Shown: piece after piece, positions 9,241 through 18,472 of the stretch
Layout of the letters: each line of letters starts with the position of its first letter
How positions within the stretch are numbered: the first letter of the stretch is position 1
The notes under the pieces: model-generated
The model's database searches: none
Told to the model about the DNA's origin: nothing
The model's input: only the letters and a program-made list of their open reading frames with translations
Program-made: the position numbers and the translations under genes
Assembly (NCBI GenBank): GCA_016706565.1
Contig: JADJJI010000015.1
Coordinates: forward strand, 310,001-374,000
Length of the DNA: 64,000 nucleotides
Direction of reading: 5' to 3'
From: Piscinibacter sp.
GTDB lineage: Bacteria > Pseudomonadota > Gammaproteobacteria > Burkholderiales > Burkholderiaceae_C

Positions 9241-9641
9241 ACATCCCGTTCGCGATCGACCCGGCCGAAGTGGAGTTCAGTGCCATCCGCGCGCAGGGCG
9301 CCGGCGGCCAGAACGTCAACAAGGTGTCGAACGCGGTGCACCTGCGCTTCGACGTGCGCGCTTCCTCGCTGCCCGATGCGCTGAAGCAGCGGCTGCTCGC
9401 GACGCGCGATCAGCGCATCACCGATGAGGGCGTGGTGGTCATCAAGGCCCAGCAGCACCGCAGCCTGGAGCAGAACCGCGAAGACGCGATGGCGAGGCTG
9501 CATGAACTCGTGGCCGCGGCGGCGCACATCCCGCGCGTGCGCAAGGCGACCAAGCCGACACGCGCGTCGCAGCGGCGCCGCCTGGAGGGCAAGACCCTGC
9601 GCAGCGGCATCAAGGCCGGGCGCGGCAAGGTGCAGGCCTGA
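9237..9641 (+). CDS. arfB: ribosome-rescue peptidyl-tRNA hydrolase ArfB (YaeJ)
   Basis: 134-residue stop-codon-independent release factor. It has the catalytic GGQ at 23-25 (RAQGAGGQNVNKV), the class I release-factor core, and a highly basic C-terminal tail (KATKPTRASQRRRLEGK...) that enters the empty mRNA channel of stalled ribosomes. The GTG start at 9237 overlaps the upstream gene's stop by four bases. The protein lacks codon-recognition domains, as ArfB does. It hydrolyses peptidyl-tRNA on non-stop complexes. Confidence 0.9.
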   Translation: MNIPFAIDPAEVEFSAIRAQGAGGQNVNKVSNAVHLRFDVRASSLPDALKQRLLATRDQRITDEGVVVIKAQQHRSLEQNREDAMARLHELVAAAAHIPRVRKATKPTRASQRRRLEGKTLRSGIKAGRGKVQA

Positions 9642-9668
9642 GCGGGCGGCCTGGTCAACGGCGTGTCT

Positions 9669-11048
9669 TCAGTGAAGCCCGGTGGGGGCTCCCTTGCCTG
9701 GCTCCGGCACCGGCCCGGCCGATGGCGTCGCGGCGCGCTCGGGCAGCCGCTCGAGCTGTGCGCGGGCCAGCGTGGCATACAGCGGCCGGCTGATCAGCCG
9801 CGAGAGACCGCTGGCCACCAACGCGCAGGCCATCAGGCTGAGCACCATGGCATGCCCGTCGACCATTTCCATCACGATGATGAAGGCGGTCAGCGGTGCC
9901 TGGGTGGCGGCGGCGAGGAAGGCCGCCATGCCCAGGGCGATCAGCGCGGGTGCATGGGCGGATCCGGTGAGCGTGGCGACGTCATGGCCCAGCGAAGCGC
10001 CGATCGTCAGCGCCGGGGCGAAGATGCCGCCCGGCACGCCGGACCAGGCCGTCAGCCAGGTGGCCAGGAACTTCAGCGCCACATGGAGCACGGGCGTGGA
10101 CTCGGCACCTTCGAGCAGGTTGCGCGTGTAGGTGTAGCCGCTGCCGAACGTGGCACCCCCCGTGGCCACGCCGATCACGGCGACGGCGAGCCCGCAGGCC
10201 ATCGCGAACAGCACGGGGCGGCGCGCACGCCAGCGACTCGCCACGTCCGGTGACCGGCCCGTCAGCGAGGTGATGAGCAGGCGCGAGAACAGGCCGCCGG
10301 CGATGCCGCCGGCCAGCGCCACCAGCACGCCGGGGCCAAGCAGCGACACGTCGAGCGCCGGCACCTGGATGACGCCGAAGTAGGTGCCGTTGCCGAACAG
10401 CGAAACGGCCACCAGGCCCGCCAACACGATGGCGGCGATGATCAGGCCGCTGTTGCGCTGCTCCGGCGAGCGCGACAACTCCTCGATCGCGAACATCACG
10501 CCGCCCAGCGGTGTATTGAAGGCCGCGGCGATGCCGGCCGCGCCGCCCGCGACCAGCAGGCCCTGCTCGGTGACGGCACTGCGCTGCGGCAGCCAGCGCC
10601 TGGCGGCGAGCATGACGCCGGCAGCCACCTGCACCGACGGGCCTTCGCGGCCGAGCGAGAGCCCGCCGAGCAGCCCGGCCGAGGTCAGCGCCATCTTGGC
10701 CAGCGTCAGGCGAAGCGACACGAACAGGCCGCGGCTGGACGAATCCACTCGGGGGTCGAGCGCGGCCATCACCTGCGGGATGCCCGAGCCCGCCGCTCCC
10801 GGCACGTGGCGCCGAACGACCCACACGATCGCCCCGGTGATGATCGGCGTGACGATCAGCGGGAGCCACCACCACGCCGTACGCGCCACGCGAAACAGAC
10901 CGAGCGCGTGCTCGGTCATCCAGGTGAACGCGACGACGGTCAGGCCGGCGGCGATGGCCACTGCGATCACGACGGCGCGTGCCACCCACAGGCGCCAGTC
11001 GGACAGCTCGCGCTTGAAGGCCGCAACGATGCGCAGGTCGTGGTTCAC
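9669..11048 (-). CDS. clcA: ClC-family chloride transporter
   Basis: 459-residue membrane protein with the ClC signature motifs GSGIP (87-91), GREGP with gating Glu135, and GIFAPAL. Glutamates in MFAIEELSRSP correspond to the intracellular proton-path glutamate of E. coli ClC, which favours an H+/Cl- exchanger over a channel. A short hydrophilic C-terminal tail lacks CBS domains. It is divergent from a MarR gene with only 23 bp between them. The MarR protein may regulate it, but this is inference. Confidence 0.85.
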   Translation of the reverse strand: MNHDLRIVAAFKRELSDWRLWVARAVVIAVAIAAGLTVVAFTWMTEHALGLFRVARTAWWWLPLIVTPIITGAIVWVVRRHVPGAAGSGIPQVMAALDPRVDSSSRGLFVSLRLTLAKMALTSAGLLGGLSLGREGPSVQVAAGVMLAARRWLPQRSAVTEQGLLVAGGAAGIAAAFNTPLGGVMFAIEELSRSPEQRNSGLIIAAIVLAGLVAVSLFGNGTYFGVIQVPALDVSLLGPGVLVALAGGIAGGLFSRLLITSLTGRSPDVASRWRARRPVLFAMACGLAVAVIGVATGGATFGSGYTYTRNLLEGAESTPVLHVALKFLATWLTAWSGVPGGIFAPALTIGASLGHDVATLTGSAHAPALIALGMAAFLAAATQAPLTAFIIVMEMVDGHAMVLSLMACALVASGLSRLISRPLYATLARAQLERLPERAATPSAGPVPEPGKGAPTGLH

Positions 11049-11071
11049 CCTCGCTCCTCTATCATTTCCCC

Positions 11072-11608
11072 ATGACCACTCGCCGCCCGAGCGCCGCTCG
11101 CACGAAGCCGCCCGCCATCGAACCGGCCACCGACCGCAAGGGCGCGCAGCTCACGGAACCGGCCGCGCGTGTGCTGCGCCGCTTCCGCCTGGTGTTCAAC
11201 GCGGTGAAGGCGCACTTCCAGCAGGTCGAGCGGACGGCCGGCATCGGCGGCGCGCAGCTGTGGGCCTTGAGCATCATCCGCTCCCAACCGGGGCGCGGCG
11301 TGAACGACCTGGCCCGCGCCATGGACGTGAAGCAGTCGACGGCCAGCAATCTGATCAAGGCACTGTCCGAGCGTGGCCTGATCGCCATCTCGCGCGACGG
11401 GCCCGACCGGCGGGCCGTGCAGCTCGAGGTGCTGCCGGCCGGGCGCAAGGTCCTGAAGCAGGCGCCGGGGCCGTTCGCGGGCGTCCTGCCCGAGGCGCTG
11501 GCGAGCCTGGACACGCAGACGCTGGAGCGGCTCGACGCCGACCTCGCGAACCTGATTGCCGTGCTCGACGCCGATCCGCAAGGGGCCACGGTGCCGCTCG
11601 GTCAATGA
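11072..11608 (+). CDS. MarR-family transcriptional regulator
   Basis: 178 residues with a winged helix-turn-helix core at about 60-130 (ALSIIRSQPGRGVNDLARAMDVKQSTASNLIKALSERGLI, shortened) followed by the DGPDRRAVQLEVL wing, typical of MarR dimers that bind palindromes and release DNA on ligand binding. The first 25 residues are basic and Pro/Thr-rich. It is divergent from the ClC gene across a 23-bp gap, so it probably controls clcA and itself. The ligand is unknown. Confidence 0.82.
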   Translation: MTTRRPSAARTKPPAIEPATDRKGAQLTEPAARVLRRFRLVFNAVKAHFQQVERTAGIGGAQLWALSIIRSQPGRGVNDLARAMDVKQSTASNLIKALSERGLIAISRDGPDRRAVQLEVLPAGRKVLKQAPGPFAGVLPEALASLDTQTLERLDADLANLIAVLDADPQGATVPLGQ

Positions 11609-11630
11609 ACCGCCGTGGCGAGGCCGGGGC

Positions 11631-12179
11631 CTACTGCTTGGGGTAGACGATGTCGGCGCGGCGGTTCTTCGCCCAGGCGGCCTCGTCGTGGCCGGTAGCC
11701 ACCGGACGCTCCTCGCCCCAGCTGACGGCTTCCAGCTGGCGGTCCGTGGCACCGTAGATCTTCAGCCCCTTGACGACCGCCTCGGCGCGCTTCTGGCCGA
11801 GCGCGAGGTTGTATTCGGCGCTGCCGCGTTCGTCGGCGTTGCCCTCGACCTTGGCCGCCAGCGTCGCGTTGCTCTTCAGGTACTTGCCATGGCGCTCGAC
11901 GAGCGCAGCGTAGTCCGGCTTGATCGAGAAGTCGTCGAAGTCGAAGTAGACGCTGCGCTCCTTCGAGATCGAGCTGTTCGGGTCGAGGTGCGCGGGCAGG
12001 TTGACCATGGCCACGGTGGACGAGGGTGCTGCCGCGGCGGCCGGTGACGGCGCCGGAGCGGGTGCCGGGGCGGGGGCCGGCGCGCTCGCGGGGGCCGGCG
12101 CAGTGACGGGCGTGCTGCTGCAGGCGGCGAGCAAGGCGCTGGCGAAGGCGAAGCTCAGGCCCAGGGTCTTGGGGTGCAT
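11631..12179 (-). CDS. OmpA/Pal-like peptidoglycan-associated lipoprotein
   Basis: 182 residues. A lipoprotein signal ends in LLAACSS, then comes a long Ala/Pro repeat (about 25-55, alternating AP), then an OmpA_C domain with SVYFDFDDFSI, GNADERGSAEYNLALGQKRAEAV and NRRADIVY, which binds peptidoglycan. ATG 12179 starts the signal peptide. It resembles Pal but is not next to tolB/cpoB, so it may be a second Pal-like protein rather than the Tol-Pal component. The AP repeat probably spans the periplasm. Confidence 0.8.
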   Translation of the reverse strand: MHPKTLGLSFAFASALLAACSSTPVTAPAPASAPAPAPAPAPAPSPAAAAAPSSTVAMVNLPAHLDPNSSISKERSVYFDFDDFSIKPDYAALVERHGKYLKSNATLAAKVEGNADERGSAEYNLALGQKRAEAVVKGLKIYGATDRQLEAVSWGEERPVATGHDEAAWAKNRRADIVYPKQ

Positions 12180-12314
12180 GGGGGAATCTCCGTGAGTGGC
12201 GGCGACGCAAGCGCCGAAGGCCCGAATGCTAATGGAACATTCGGACAAATGTTTACGTCACGATGAAGCCGGCACGTCGCCGGCTGCGCGGCTCAGGCGC
12301 CTGGCTTCGGCGGC

Positions 12315-12941
12315 TCAGGCGCGCTTGAAGAAGGCCAGCAGCGTGCCGGCAACGACGAACAGCGCACCGAAGCTGCGGTTCATCGCGCGCAGGTGCGAAG
12401 GCGCCTTCAGCGCGCGCAGCACGCGCGAGGCCAGCGCCGTGTAGCCGGCCATCACGACCAGGTCGGTGAAGGCCAGCGTGAGCGCGATCACCGCGTATTG
12501 CGGCAGCAGCGGCCGCGAGAGCTCGAGGAACTGCGGCACCACGGCGAGCAGGAAGATCGTGCCCTTCGGGTTGAGCGCATTGACGATCCAGCCGCGCACG
12601 AACAGCTCGCGCCGCGACACGTCGACACCTTCGTTGCCAGCGGCGGCCAGCGGCACGGCCGGCGCGCGCCACTGTTTGATGCCCAGCCAGACCAGGTAGG
12701 CCACGCCCACCCACTTGACGACGCTGAACGCCAGGCTCGACGCCGCGATCAGCGCGCCCAGGCCCACGCCCACCACCAGCACCTGCGTCCAGATGCCGGT
12801 GACCAGGCCGAAGGTCATGGTGTAGCCGCGGCGAAAGCCGTGGTTCAGGCCGGCGCTCATGGCGGCCACGGCACCGGCGCCGGGCGACAGGCTGATGGCC
12901 CAGGCGGCGGCGAAGAAGGCGATCCAGGTCGATAGTTCCAT
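12315..12941 (-). CDS. LysE/RhtB-family amino-acid exporter
   Basis: 208-residue inner-membrane exporter with six predicted helices. The family hallmark SPGAGAVAAMSAGLNHGFRRG occurs near the N-terminus, and NALNPKGTIFLLAVVPQF in the middle. The family exports homoserine, threonine, lysine or related amino acids; the substrate here is unknown. ATG 12941 begins directly at the first helix. It is divergent from radA with 33 bp between start codons. About 135 bp without a gene separates its end from the Pal-like gene. Confidence 0.83.
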   Translation of the reverse strand: MELSTWIAFFAAAWAISLSPGAGAVAAMSAGLNHGFRRGYTMTFGLVTGIWTQVLVVGVGLGALIAASSLAFSVVKWVGVAYLVWLGIKQWRAPAVPLAAAGNEGVDVSRRELFVRGWIVNALNPKGTIFLLAVVPQFLELSRPLLPQYAVIALTLAFTDLVVMAGYTALASRVLRALKAPSHLRAMNRSFGALFVVAGTLLAFFKRA

Positions 12942-12974
12942 CGGGCGATTGTCGCCGCGCGGCGAGAATGGCGC

Positions 12975-14336
12975 ATGGCCAAGGACAAGTCGATCTACAC
13001 CTGCAACGAATGCGGCGCCACCAGCCCGAAGTGGCTGGGCAAGTGCCCGGGCTGCGGGGCGTGGAACACGCTGATCGAATCGGTGGCCGAAACGGCCGGC
13101 GCGGGCAAGAACCGCTTCCAGTCGCTGGCCAAGGCGCAGCCGGTGGCCACGCTGTCGGAGATCGAGGCCAGCGACGTCGAGCGCCAACCCACCGGCATCG
13201 AGGAGCTCGACCGCGTGCTCGGCGGCGGCATCGTCGAAGGCGGCGTGGTGCTGATCGGCGGCGACCCGGGCATCGGCAAGAGCACGCTGCTGCTGCAGGC
13301 GCTCGACGCGCTGTCGCGCACGGCGAAGACGCTGTACGTCACCGGTGAGGAGAGCGGCGCGCAGGTCGCGCTGCGCTCGCGCCGCCTCGGCCTGGACGGC
13401 TCGCAGGTGCGCGTGCTGGCGGAGATCCAGCTCGAGCGCATCCTCGCCACGATCGAGAGCGAGCAGCCGGCGGTGTGCGTGATCGACTCGATCCAGACGG
13501 TGTACTCCGACCAGCTCAGCTCCGCCCCCGGCTCGGTGGCGCAGGTGCGCGAATGCGCCGCGCACCTGACGCGCGCGGCCAAGGCCAGCGGCACGACGGT
13601 GGTGCTGGTCGGCCACGTCACCAAGGAAGGCACGCTGGCCGGGCCGCGCGTGCTCGAGCACATCGTCGACACGGTGCTCTACTTCGAGGGCGACACGCAT
13701 TCGAGCTTCCGCCTCGTGCGCGCCATCAAGAACCGCTTCGGCGCGGTCAACGAGATCGGCGTGTTCGCGATGACCGAGCGCGGGCTGAAGGGCGTGGCCA
13801 ACCCGAGCGCGATCTTTCTCTCCACGCACGGCGAGCCGGTGCCCGGCTCCTGCGTGCTCGTCACGCTGGAGGGCACGCGGCCGCTGCTGGTGGAGATCCA
13901 GGCGCTGGTCGATGCCGGCGGCCCGAGCCCGCGGCGCCTGAGCGTCGGCCTGGAGCGCGACCGCCTGGCCATGATGCTGGCCGTGCTGCACCGCCATGCC
14001 GGCATCGCCGCCTTCGACCAGGACGTGTTCGTCAACGCGGTGGGCGGCGTGCGCATCAGCGAGCCGGCCGCCGACCTCGCGGTGATGCTGGCCATCCAGG
14101 GCTCGCTGCGCGGGCGGCCGCTGCCGCGCGGCTTCTTCGCCTTCGGCGAGGTCGGGCTGGCCGGCGAGATCCGGCCCGCGCCGCGCGGCCAGGAGCGGCT
14201 GAAGGAGGCCGCCAAGCTCGGCTTCTCGGTGGCCGTGGTGCCCCAGGCCAACGTGCCGAAGAAGCCGATCGAAGGGCTGACCATCCACGCCGTCGAGCGC
14301 ATCGAGCAGGCCATCGAGCTGGTGCGCAACCTTTGA
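12975..14336 (+). CDS. radA: DNA repair protein RadA/Sms
   Basis: 453-residue RecA-like helicase that promotes branch migration in recombination. It has an N-terminal C4 zinc finger (C10, C13, C24, C27), Walker A GDPGIGKST at 96-104, the RadA-specific KNRFG motif (AIKNRFGAVNEIG), and a C-terminal Lon-like domain (from about 290). The length is normal. A small membrane gene follows 34 nt later. Confidence 0.95.
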   Translation: MAKDKSIYTCNECGATSPKWLGKCPGCGAWNTLIESVAETAGAGKNRFQSLAKAQPVATLSEIEASDVERQPTGIEELDRVLGGGIVEGGVVLIGGDPGIGKSTLLLQALDALSRTAKTLYVTGEESGAQVALRSRRLGLDGSQVRVLAEIQLERILATIESEQPAVCVIDSIQTVYSDQLSSAPGSVAQVRECAAHLTRAAKASGTTVVLVGHVTKEGTLAGPRVLEHIVDTVLYFEGDTHSSFRLVRAIKNRFGAVNEIGVFAMTERGLKGVANPSAIFLSTHGEPVPGSCVLVTLEGTRPLLVEIQALVDAGGPSPRRLSVGLERDRLAMMLAVLHRHAGIAAFDQDVFVNAVGGVRISEPAADLAVMLAIQGSLRGRPLPRGFFAFGEVGLAGEIRPAPRGQERLKEAAKLGFSVAVVPQANVPKKPIEGLTIHAVERIEQAIELVRNL

Positions 14337-14370
14337 CGGCTGCACTGCGCGCGTCGCTAACATCGCGGCC

Positions 14371-14748
14371 ATGAACCCGATCATCGGCTGGTCGCTGGCC
14401 ACCATTCTCGTCGTCGTCGCCTGGTATTCCTATGGCTGGCAAGGCGTGCTGCTGAGCGTCAGCGTGGTGGTGTTCTGGCTGCTGCTGCAGTTCAGCCGGG
14501 CCATGCGCGCCATGCGCCAGGCCGGCCAGGCGCCGGTGGGCCATGTCGACAGCGCGGTGATGCTCAACGCGAAACTGCAGCCCGGCATGACCATGCTGCA
14601 GGTCATCGGCCTGACCAGGAGCCTCGGCCGCAAGCTCGACGGCGGCGACGACCATTGGTCCTGGAGCGACGAAGGCGGCAGCACGGTGAAGCTGCGGTTC
14701 GAGGGCGGCAAGCTGGCCCGATTCGAGCTGGACCGACCCGCGCCGTAA
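14371..14748 (+). CDS. hypothetical membrane-anchored protein, BamE/SmpA-like C-terminus
   Basis: 125 residues. Two adjacent hydrophobic segments (about 5-45) anchor the protein. The remainder (about 68-122) has the pattern LQPGMTMLQVIGL...DHWSW...VKLRFEGGKLARFEL, which resembles the small BamE/SmpA fold (a KxGMT-like start, a Trp turn, then paired strands). The resemblance is by eye only. It lies between radA and ilvE. The function is unknown. Confidence 0.6.
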   Translation: MNPIIGWSLATILVVVAWYSYGWQGVLLSVSVVVFWLLLQFSRAMRAMRQAGQAPVGHVDSAVMLNAKLQPGMTMLQVIGLTRSLGRKLDGGDDHWSWSDEGGSTVKLRFEGGKLARFELDRPAP

Positions 14749-14782
14749 AATTGCCGGTTCGAGAAAACCCTGGAGAGCAGCC

Positions 14783-15706
14783 ATGTCGATGGCCGACCGT
14801 GACGGAAAGATCTGGATGGATGGCCAGCTGGTGGAGTGGCGCGACGCCAAGATCCATGTGCTGAGCCACACGCTGCACTACGGCTGCGGCGCCTTCGAGG
14901 GCGTGCGCGCCTACAACACGGTGAACGGCACGGCGATCTTCCGGCTGCGCGAGCACACCGAGCGGCTGTTCAACAGCGCCAAGATCCTGCGCATGAAGAT
15001 CCCCTTCAGCCAGGAGCAGGTGATGCAGGCGCAGCGCGAGGTGGTGCGCGCCAACAAGCTCGAGAGCTGCTACCTGCGCCCGCTGACCTGGATCGGCTCC
15101 GAGAAGCTGGGTGTCAGCCCCAAGGGCAACACCATCCACCTGATGGTCGCCGCCTGGTCCTGGGGCGCCTACCTCGGCGAAGAGGGCCTGAAGCGCGGCA
15201 TCCGCGTCAAGACCAGCAGCTTCACCCGCCACCACGTCAACATCACGATGACGCAGGCCAAGGCGGTGAGCAACTACACCAACTCCATCCTCGCCAACAT
15301 GGAGGCCACCGACGAGGGCTACGACGAGGCGCTGCTGCTCGACTCGGCCGGCTTCGTCAGCGAAGGTGCGGGCGAGAACCTGTTCATCATCAAGAAGGGC
15401 GTGGTCTACACGCCCGACCTGTCGGCCGGCGCGCTCAACGGCATCACGCGCGACACCATCCTGGCGATCTGCCAGGACCTGGGCCTCAAGCTGGTGGAAA
15501 AGCGCATCACCCGCGACGAGGTCTACATCTGCGACGAGGCCTTCTTCACCGGCACTGCTGCCGAGGTCACGCCGATCCGCGAGCTCGACCGCATCGAGAT
15601 CGGCCAGGGCTCGCGCGGGCCGATCACCGAGAAGATCCAGAGCGCGTTCTTCGACATCGTCAACGGGCGCAACCCGAAATACGCCGAATGGCTCACGAAG
15701 GTCTGA
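14783..15706 (+). CDS. ilvE: branched-chain amino-acid aminotransferase
   Basis: 307-residue fold-IV PLP transaminase for the last step of valine, leucine and isoleucine synthesis. The motifs HYGCGAFEGVRAYN and LRPLTWIG are present, K160 in TQAKAVSNY is the PLP lysine, and EGAGENLF is conserved. An RBS-like GGAG precedes the ATG at 14783. A TAAAAT hexamer at 14746-14751 could be its -10 box. Its stop overlaps the ATG of the zinc-finger gene by one base, a coupled pair common in betaproteobacteria. Confidence 0.93.
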   Translation: MSMADRDGKIWMDGQLVEWRDAKIHVLSHTLHYGCGAFEGVRAYNTVNGTAIFRLREHTERLFNSAKILRMKIPFSQEQVMQAQREVVRANKLESCYLRPLTWIGSEKLGVSPKGNTIHLMVAAWSWGAYLGEEGLKRGIRVKTSSFTRHHVNITMTQAKAVSNYTNSILANMEATDEGYDEALLLDSAGFVSEGAGENLFIIKKGVVYTPDLSAGALNGITRDTILAICQDLGLKLVEKRITRDEVYICDEAFFTGTAAEVTPIRELDRIEIGQGSRGPITEKIQSAFFDIVNGRNPKYAEWLTKV

Positions 15707-15915
15707 TGATGAGCACTCAAGCCAAGGCCGTGGTCGAGGTGACCGCGCAGGACGTGCAGGGCCCCGGCGTGGTGGCCTGCCCGAACCCGAAGATGGCGCT
15801 GTGGAGCACCCACCCGAAGGTGTACATCGATGTCGCCACCACGGGCGAAGGCCGGTGCCCGTACTGCGGCACGGTGTACCGGCTGAAAGCGGGCGAGAAG
15901 CTTCACGCCCACTGA
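15706..15915 (+). CDS. CHCC-type zinc-finger protein
   Basis: 69-residue protein carrying the zf-CHCC pattern: Cys in VACPNP, His in STHPKVYI and the CPYC pair in the second half. Homologues share the fold of the mitochondrial NDUFS6 complex I subunit, but the bacterial role is not known. ATG 15706 overlaps the ilvE stop (TGATG); a second ATG follows immediately at 15709 and could be used instead. It is positioned between ilvE and the heptosyltransferase. Confidence 0.8.
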   Translation: MMSTQAKAVVEVTAQDVQGPGVVACPNPKMALWSTHPKVYIDVATTGEGRCPYCGTVYRLKAGEKLHAH

Positions 15916-15928
15916 CGCCCGGCCGACG

Positions 15929-16942
15929 ATGACGCGCTCGCTGGTCATCGCGCCGCAGTGGATCGGCGATGCGGTGATGTCCGAGCCGCTGCTCGCCGAT
16001 CTGGCCGCGCGCGGCGAGAGACTCGCGGTCGCGGCGCTGCCCTGGGTGGCGCCGGTGTACCGCGCCATGCCGCAGGTGCGCGAGGTGATCGAACTGCCCT
16101 TCGCCCACGGCCGGCTCGACTGGGCCGCGCGGCGGCGCATCGCGGCCACGCTGCGCGGCCGTTTCGACATCGCCTACGTGCTGCCCAACTCGATCAAGGC
16201 GGCGCTGATCCCCTGGTTCGCCGGTATCCCTCGGCGTGTGGGCTACCGCGGCGAAGGCCGCTGGCTGCTGTTGAATCGCCAACTCCGCAACCCGGGAGGC
16301 CGCCCGCCGATGGTGGCCTTCTACCAGGCGCTGGCAGGCGAGCCGCGCGGGGTCGGGGCGGCGGCCGATGCGCGCCCGAGCCTGAGCTTCGAACGTGCGG
16401 TGCTGCGCGCCGCGGCGAACGCGGCCGGCGTCGAGCCGGGCGGCTACTGGGTCTTCGCACCCGGCGCCGAATACGGCCCGGCCAAGTGCTGGCCGGCGGC
16501 GCACTACGCCGAACTGGCGCGCCGCCTGCACGCGAACGACAGCCTGCCCGTGCTGCTGCTCGGATCCGGCAAGGAGGCCGCGCTGTGCCAGCAGATCGCC
16601 GACGCCGCCCCCGGCGCCTGCCGCGTGCTGGCCGGCCAGACTTCGCTGATGGACGCGATGGCGCTGATCGCCGGTGCGCGCGGCCTGGTCAGCAACGATT
16701 CGGGCCTGATGCACGTGGCCGCGGCCTTCGGCATCCCGCAGGTGGCGGTGTTCGGCTCCACCAGCCCCGAGCACACGCCGCCGTTGAACCCGCGCGCCCA
16801 GGTGCTGTGGCTGAAGGGCGAGCTCGGCCTGGATTGCATGCCCTGCTTCGAGCGCAACTGCCGCTTCGGCCACACACGCTGCCTGAGCGAGGTGGCGCCG
16901 CAGCGCGTGGAGACCGCGCTGCACGACGCCCTGGCGGCGTGA
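15929..16942 (+). CDS. waaF: ADP-heptose:LPS heptosyltransferase II
   Basis: 337-residue GT-B glycosyltransferase adding the second heptose to the lipopolysaccharide inner core at the cytoplasmic face of the inner membrane. Diagnostic blocks are IAPQWIGDAVMSEPLL at the N-terminus, FAPGAEYGPAKCWP in the middle and SNDSGLMHVAAAFGIP in the sugar-nucleotide site. The stop overlaps the ATG of the following histidine kinase by one base. No other LPS core gene is adjacent. Confidence 0.9.
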   Translation: MTRSLVIAPQWIGDAVMSEPLLADLAARGERLAVAALPWVAPVYRAMPQVREVIELPFAHGRLDWAARRRIAATLRGRFDIAYVLPNSIKAALIPWFAGIPRRVGYRGEGRWLLLNRQLRNPGGRPPMVAFYQALAGEPRGVGAAADARPSLSFERAVLRAAANAAGVEPGGYWVFAPGAEYGPAKCWPAAHYAELARRLHANDSLPVLLLGSGKEAALCQQIADAAPGACRVLAGQTSLMDAMALIAGARGLVSNDSGLMHVAAAFGIPQVAVFGSTSPEHTPPLNPRAQVLWLKGELGLDCMPCFERNCRFGHTRCLSEVAPQRVETALHDALAA

Positions 16943-18456
16943 TGGACGAAGCCGGGCGCATCACCGAGACGTTGATGCGCGACGCGCTGCTCGGCGCGGG
17001 CACCGCCGTGTGGGAGTGGGAGATCGGCAGCGACCGCCTGTCGAACACCGACGCCAGCGCCGCGCTGCTCGGCTACGCACCCGGCGAGATCGGCACCTCG
17101 CAGCAGGCCTGGGACGCGCTCATCCATCCGGAAGACGTGGCGGCCAACCATGCAGCCTACCTGTGCCATGTGCGTGGCGAAGTGCCGATCTACGAGCACG
17201 AGTACCGCGCTCGCACGCGCGACGGTTCGTGGCGCTGGATCGCCGAGCGCGGGCGCGTGGTCGAGCGTGCGCCGGACGGCACACCGCTGCGCATGGTGGG
17301 CACGCTGTCCGACATCACGCTGCGACGCGAAGCGCAGGGCACGGCGCTGGAGATGGCCGAGCGGCTGCTCAAGATCTCGCGCCACGTGCCGGGCATCGTC
17401 TTCCAGTTCCGCAACCGGCCGGGCGCATTCAACCGGGGCTACTTTCCCTTCGTCAGCGAGAGCGTGATCGATCTGCTCGGCGTGTCGCCGCAGACGCTGA
17501 CGGAGGATGCCGGCGCCTTCTTCCGCATGGTCGAGCGCGACGACCGTGCGCAGCTCGAGCAGAGCATCGTCGACTCCGGCCGCATGATGCGGCCGTGGCG
17601 ATGCGAGTTCCGCATCTTCCGGCGCGGCGCGCCGGCGCGCTGGCTCAGCGGCACCGCCACGCCGCAGGCCGAAACCGACGGCACGGTGACCTGGCACGGC
17701 TACCTGCAGGACGTGACCGACCAGCGCGAGCTCGACCGCGTGCGTGAAGCGGCGGCGGCAGCGCAGGCCGCGAACCGGGCCAAGACCGATTTCCTCTCGC
17801 GCATGAGCCACGAACTGCGCACGCCGCTGAACGCGGTGCTGGGCTTCGCGCAATTGCTCGAACTCGACAGCAATGCGCCGCTGAACGAGACGCAGCGCCG
17901 CCGCGTCGAGCTGATCCGCGAGGCCGGTACGCACCTGCTGCAGATGATCGGCGAATTGCTCGACCTCACGCGCATCGAGTCGGGCCAGATCGTCGTCACG
18001 CTGGCGGCCCTGCCGCTCGCGCCGCTGCTGGCCGACTGCGTCGAGTTCGTGCGCGCGCAGGCCGATGCGGCCGGGGTCGTGCTGCACTTCGACGCCGAGG
18101 ACTCGCCCTGGTCGGCGCGTGCCGATGCCACGCGGCTGCGCCAGGTGGTGCTCAACCTGCTGGGCAATGGCATCAAATACAACCGAGCTGGCGGCAGCGT
18201 GCGCCTTCGCGTGCGTGCCGACCGCGAACTCGTCGTGCTGCTCGTGTCGGACACCGGCGTGGGCATCGCCGCTGCCGACCTGCCCACCCTGTTCGAGCCC
18301 TTCCACCGCGGCGCGCACCAGCACAGCGCGATCGAAGGCGCGGGCATCGGCCTGGCGGTGACGCGCTCGCTCGTCGAACTCATGGGCGGGCGCATCGACG
18401 TGGTCAGCGTGCCCGGCCAGGGCTCGACCTTCAGCGTGACGCTGGCCGCAGCCTGA
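16942..18456 (+). CDS. PAS-domain sensor histidine kinase
   Basis: 504 residues, no membrane segment, hence a cytoplasmic sensor. There are two PAS/PAC units (about 10-130, ending RMVGTLSDITLRREA; about 140-265, ending HGYLQDVTDQRE), a short coiled stretch, a HisKA domain with phospho-accepting H290 in RMSHELRTPLN, and an HATPase domain with DTGVGIAAADLPTLFEPF and GAGIGLAV. No receiver or HPt domain and no adjacent response regulator are seen, so it is an orphan kinase. It starts within the waaF stop codon, suggesting coupled translation. The signal is unknown. Confidence 0.85.
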   Translation: MDEAGRITETLMRDALLGAGTAVWEWEIGSDRLSNTDASAALLGYAPGEIGTSQQAWDALIHPEDVAANHAAYLCHVRGEVPIYEHEYRARTRDGSWRWIAERGRVVERAPDGTPLRMVGTLSDITLRREAQGTALEMAERLLKISRHVPGIVFQFRNRPGAFNRGYFPFVSESVIDLLGVSPQTLTEDAGAFFRMVERDDRAQLEQSIVDSGRMMRPWRCEFRIFRRGAPARWLSGTATPQAETDGTVTWHGYLQDVTDQRELDRVREAAAAAQAANRAKTDFLSRMSHELRTPLNAVLGFAQLLELDSNAPLNETQRRRVELIREAGTHLLQMIGELLDLTRIESGQIVVTLAALPLAPLLADCVEFVRAQADAAGVVLHFDAEDSPWSARADATRLRQVVLNLLGNGIKYNRAGGSVRLRVRADRELVVLLVSDTGVGIAAADLPTLFEPFHRGAHQHSAIEGAGIGLAVTRSLVELMGGRIDVVSVPGQGSTFSVTLAAA

Positions 18457-18472
18457 TCGCGAGCCTCGGCGC

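Noticed and set aside
14746-14751. TAAAAT as the ilvE -10 box entered as a separate feature
   Set aside because: No acceptable -35 hexamer stands at 16-18 bp; mentioned only in the ilvE entry.
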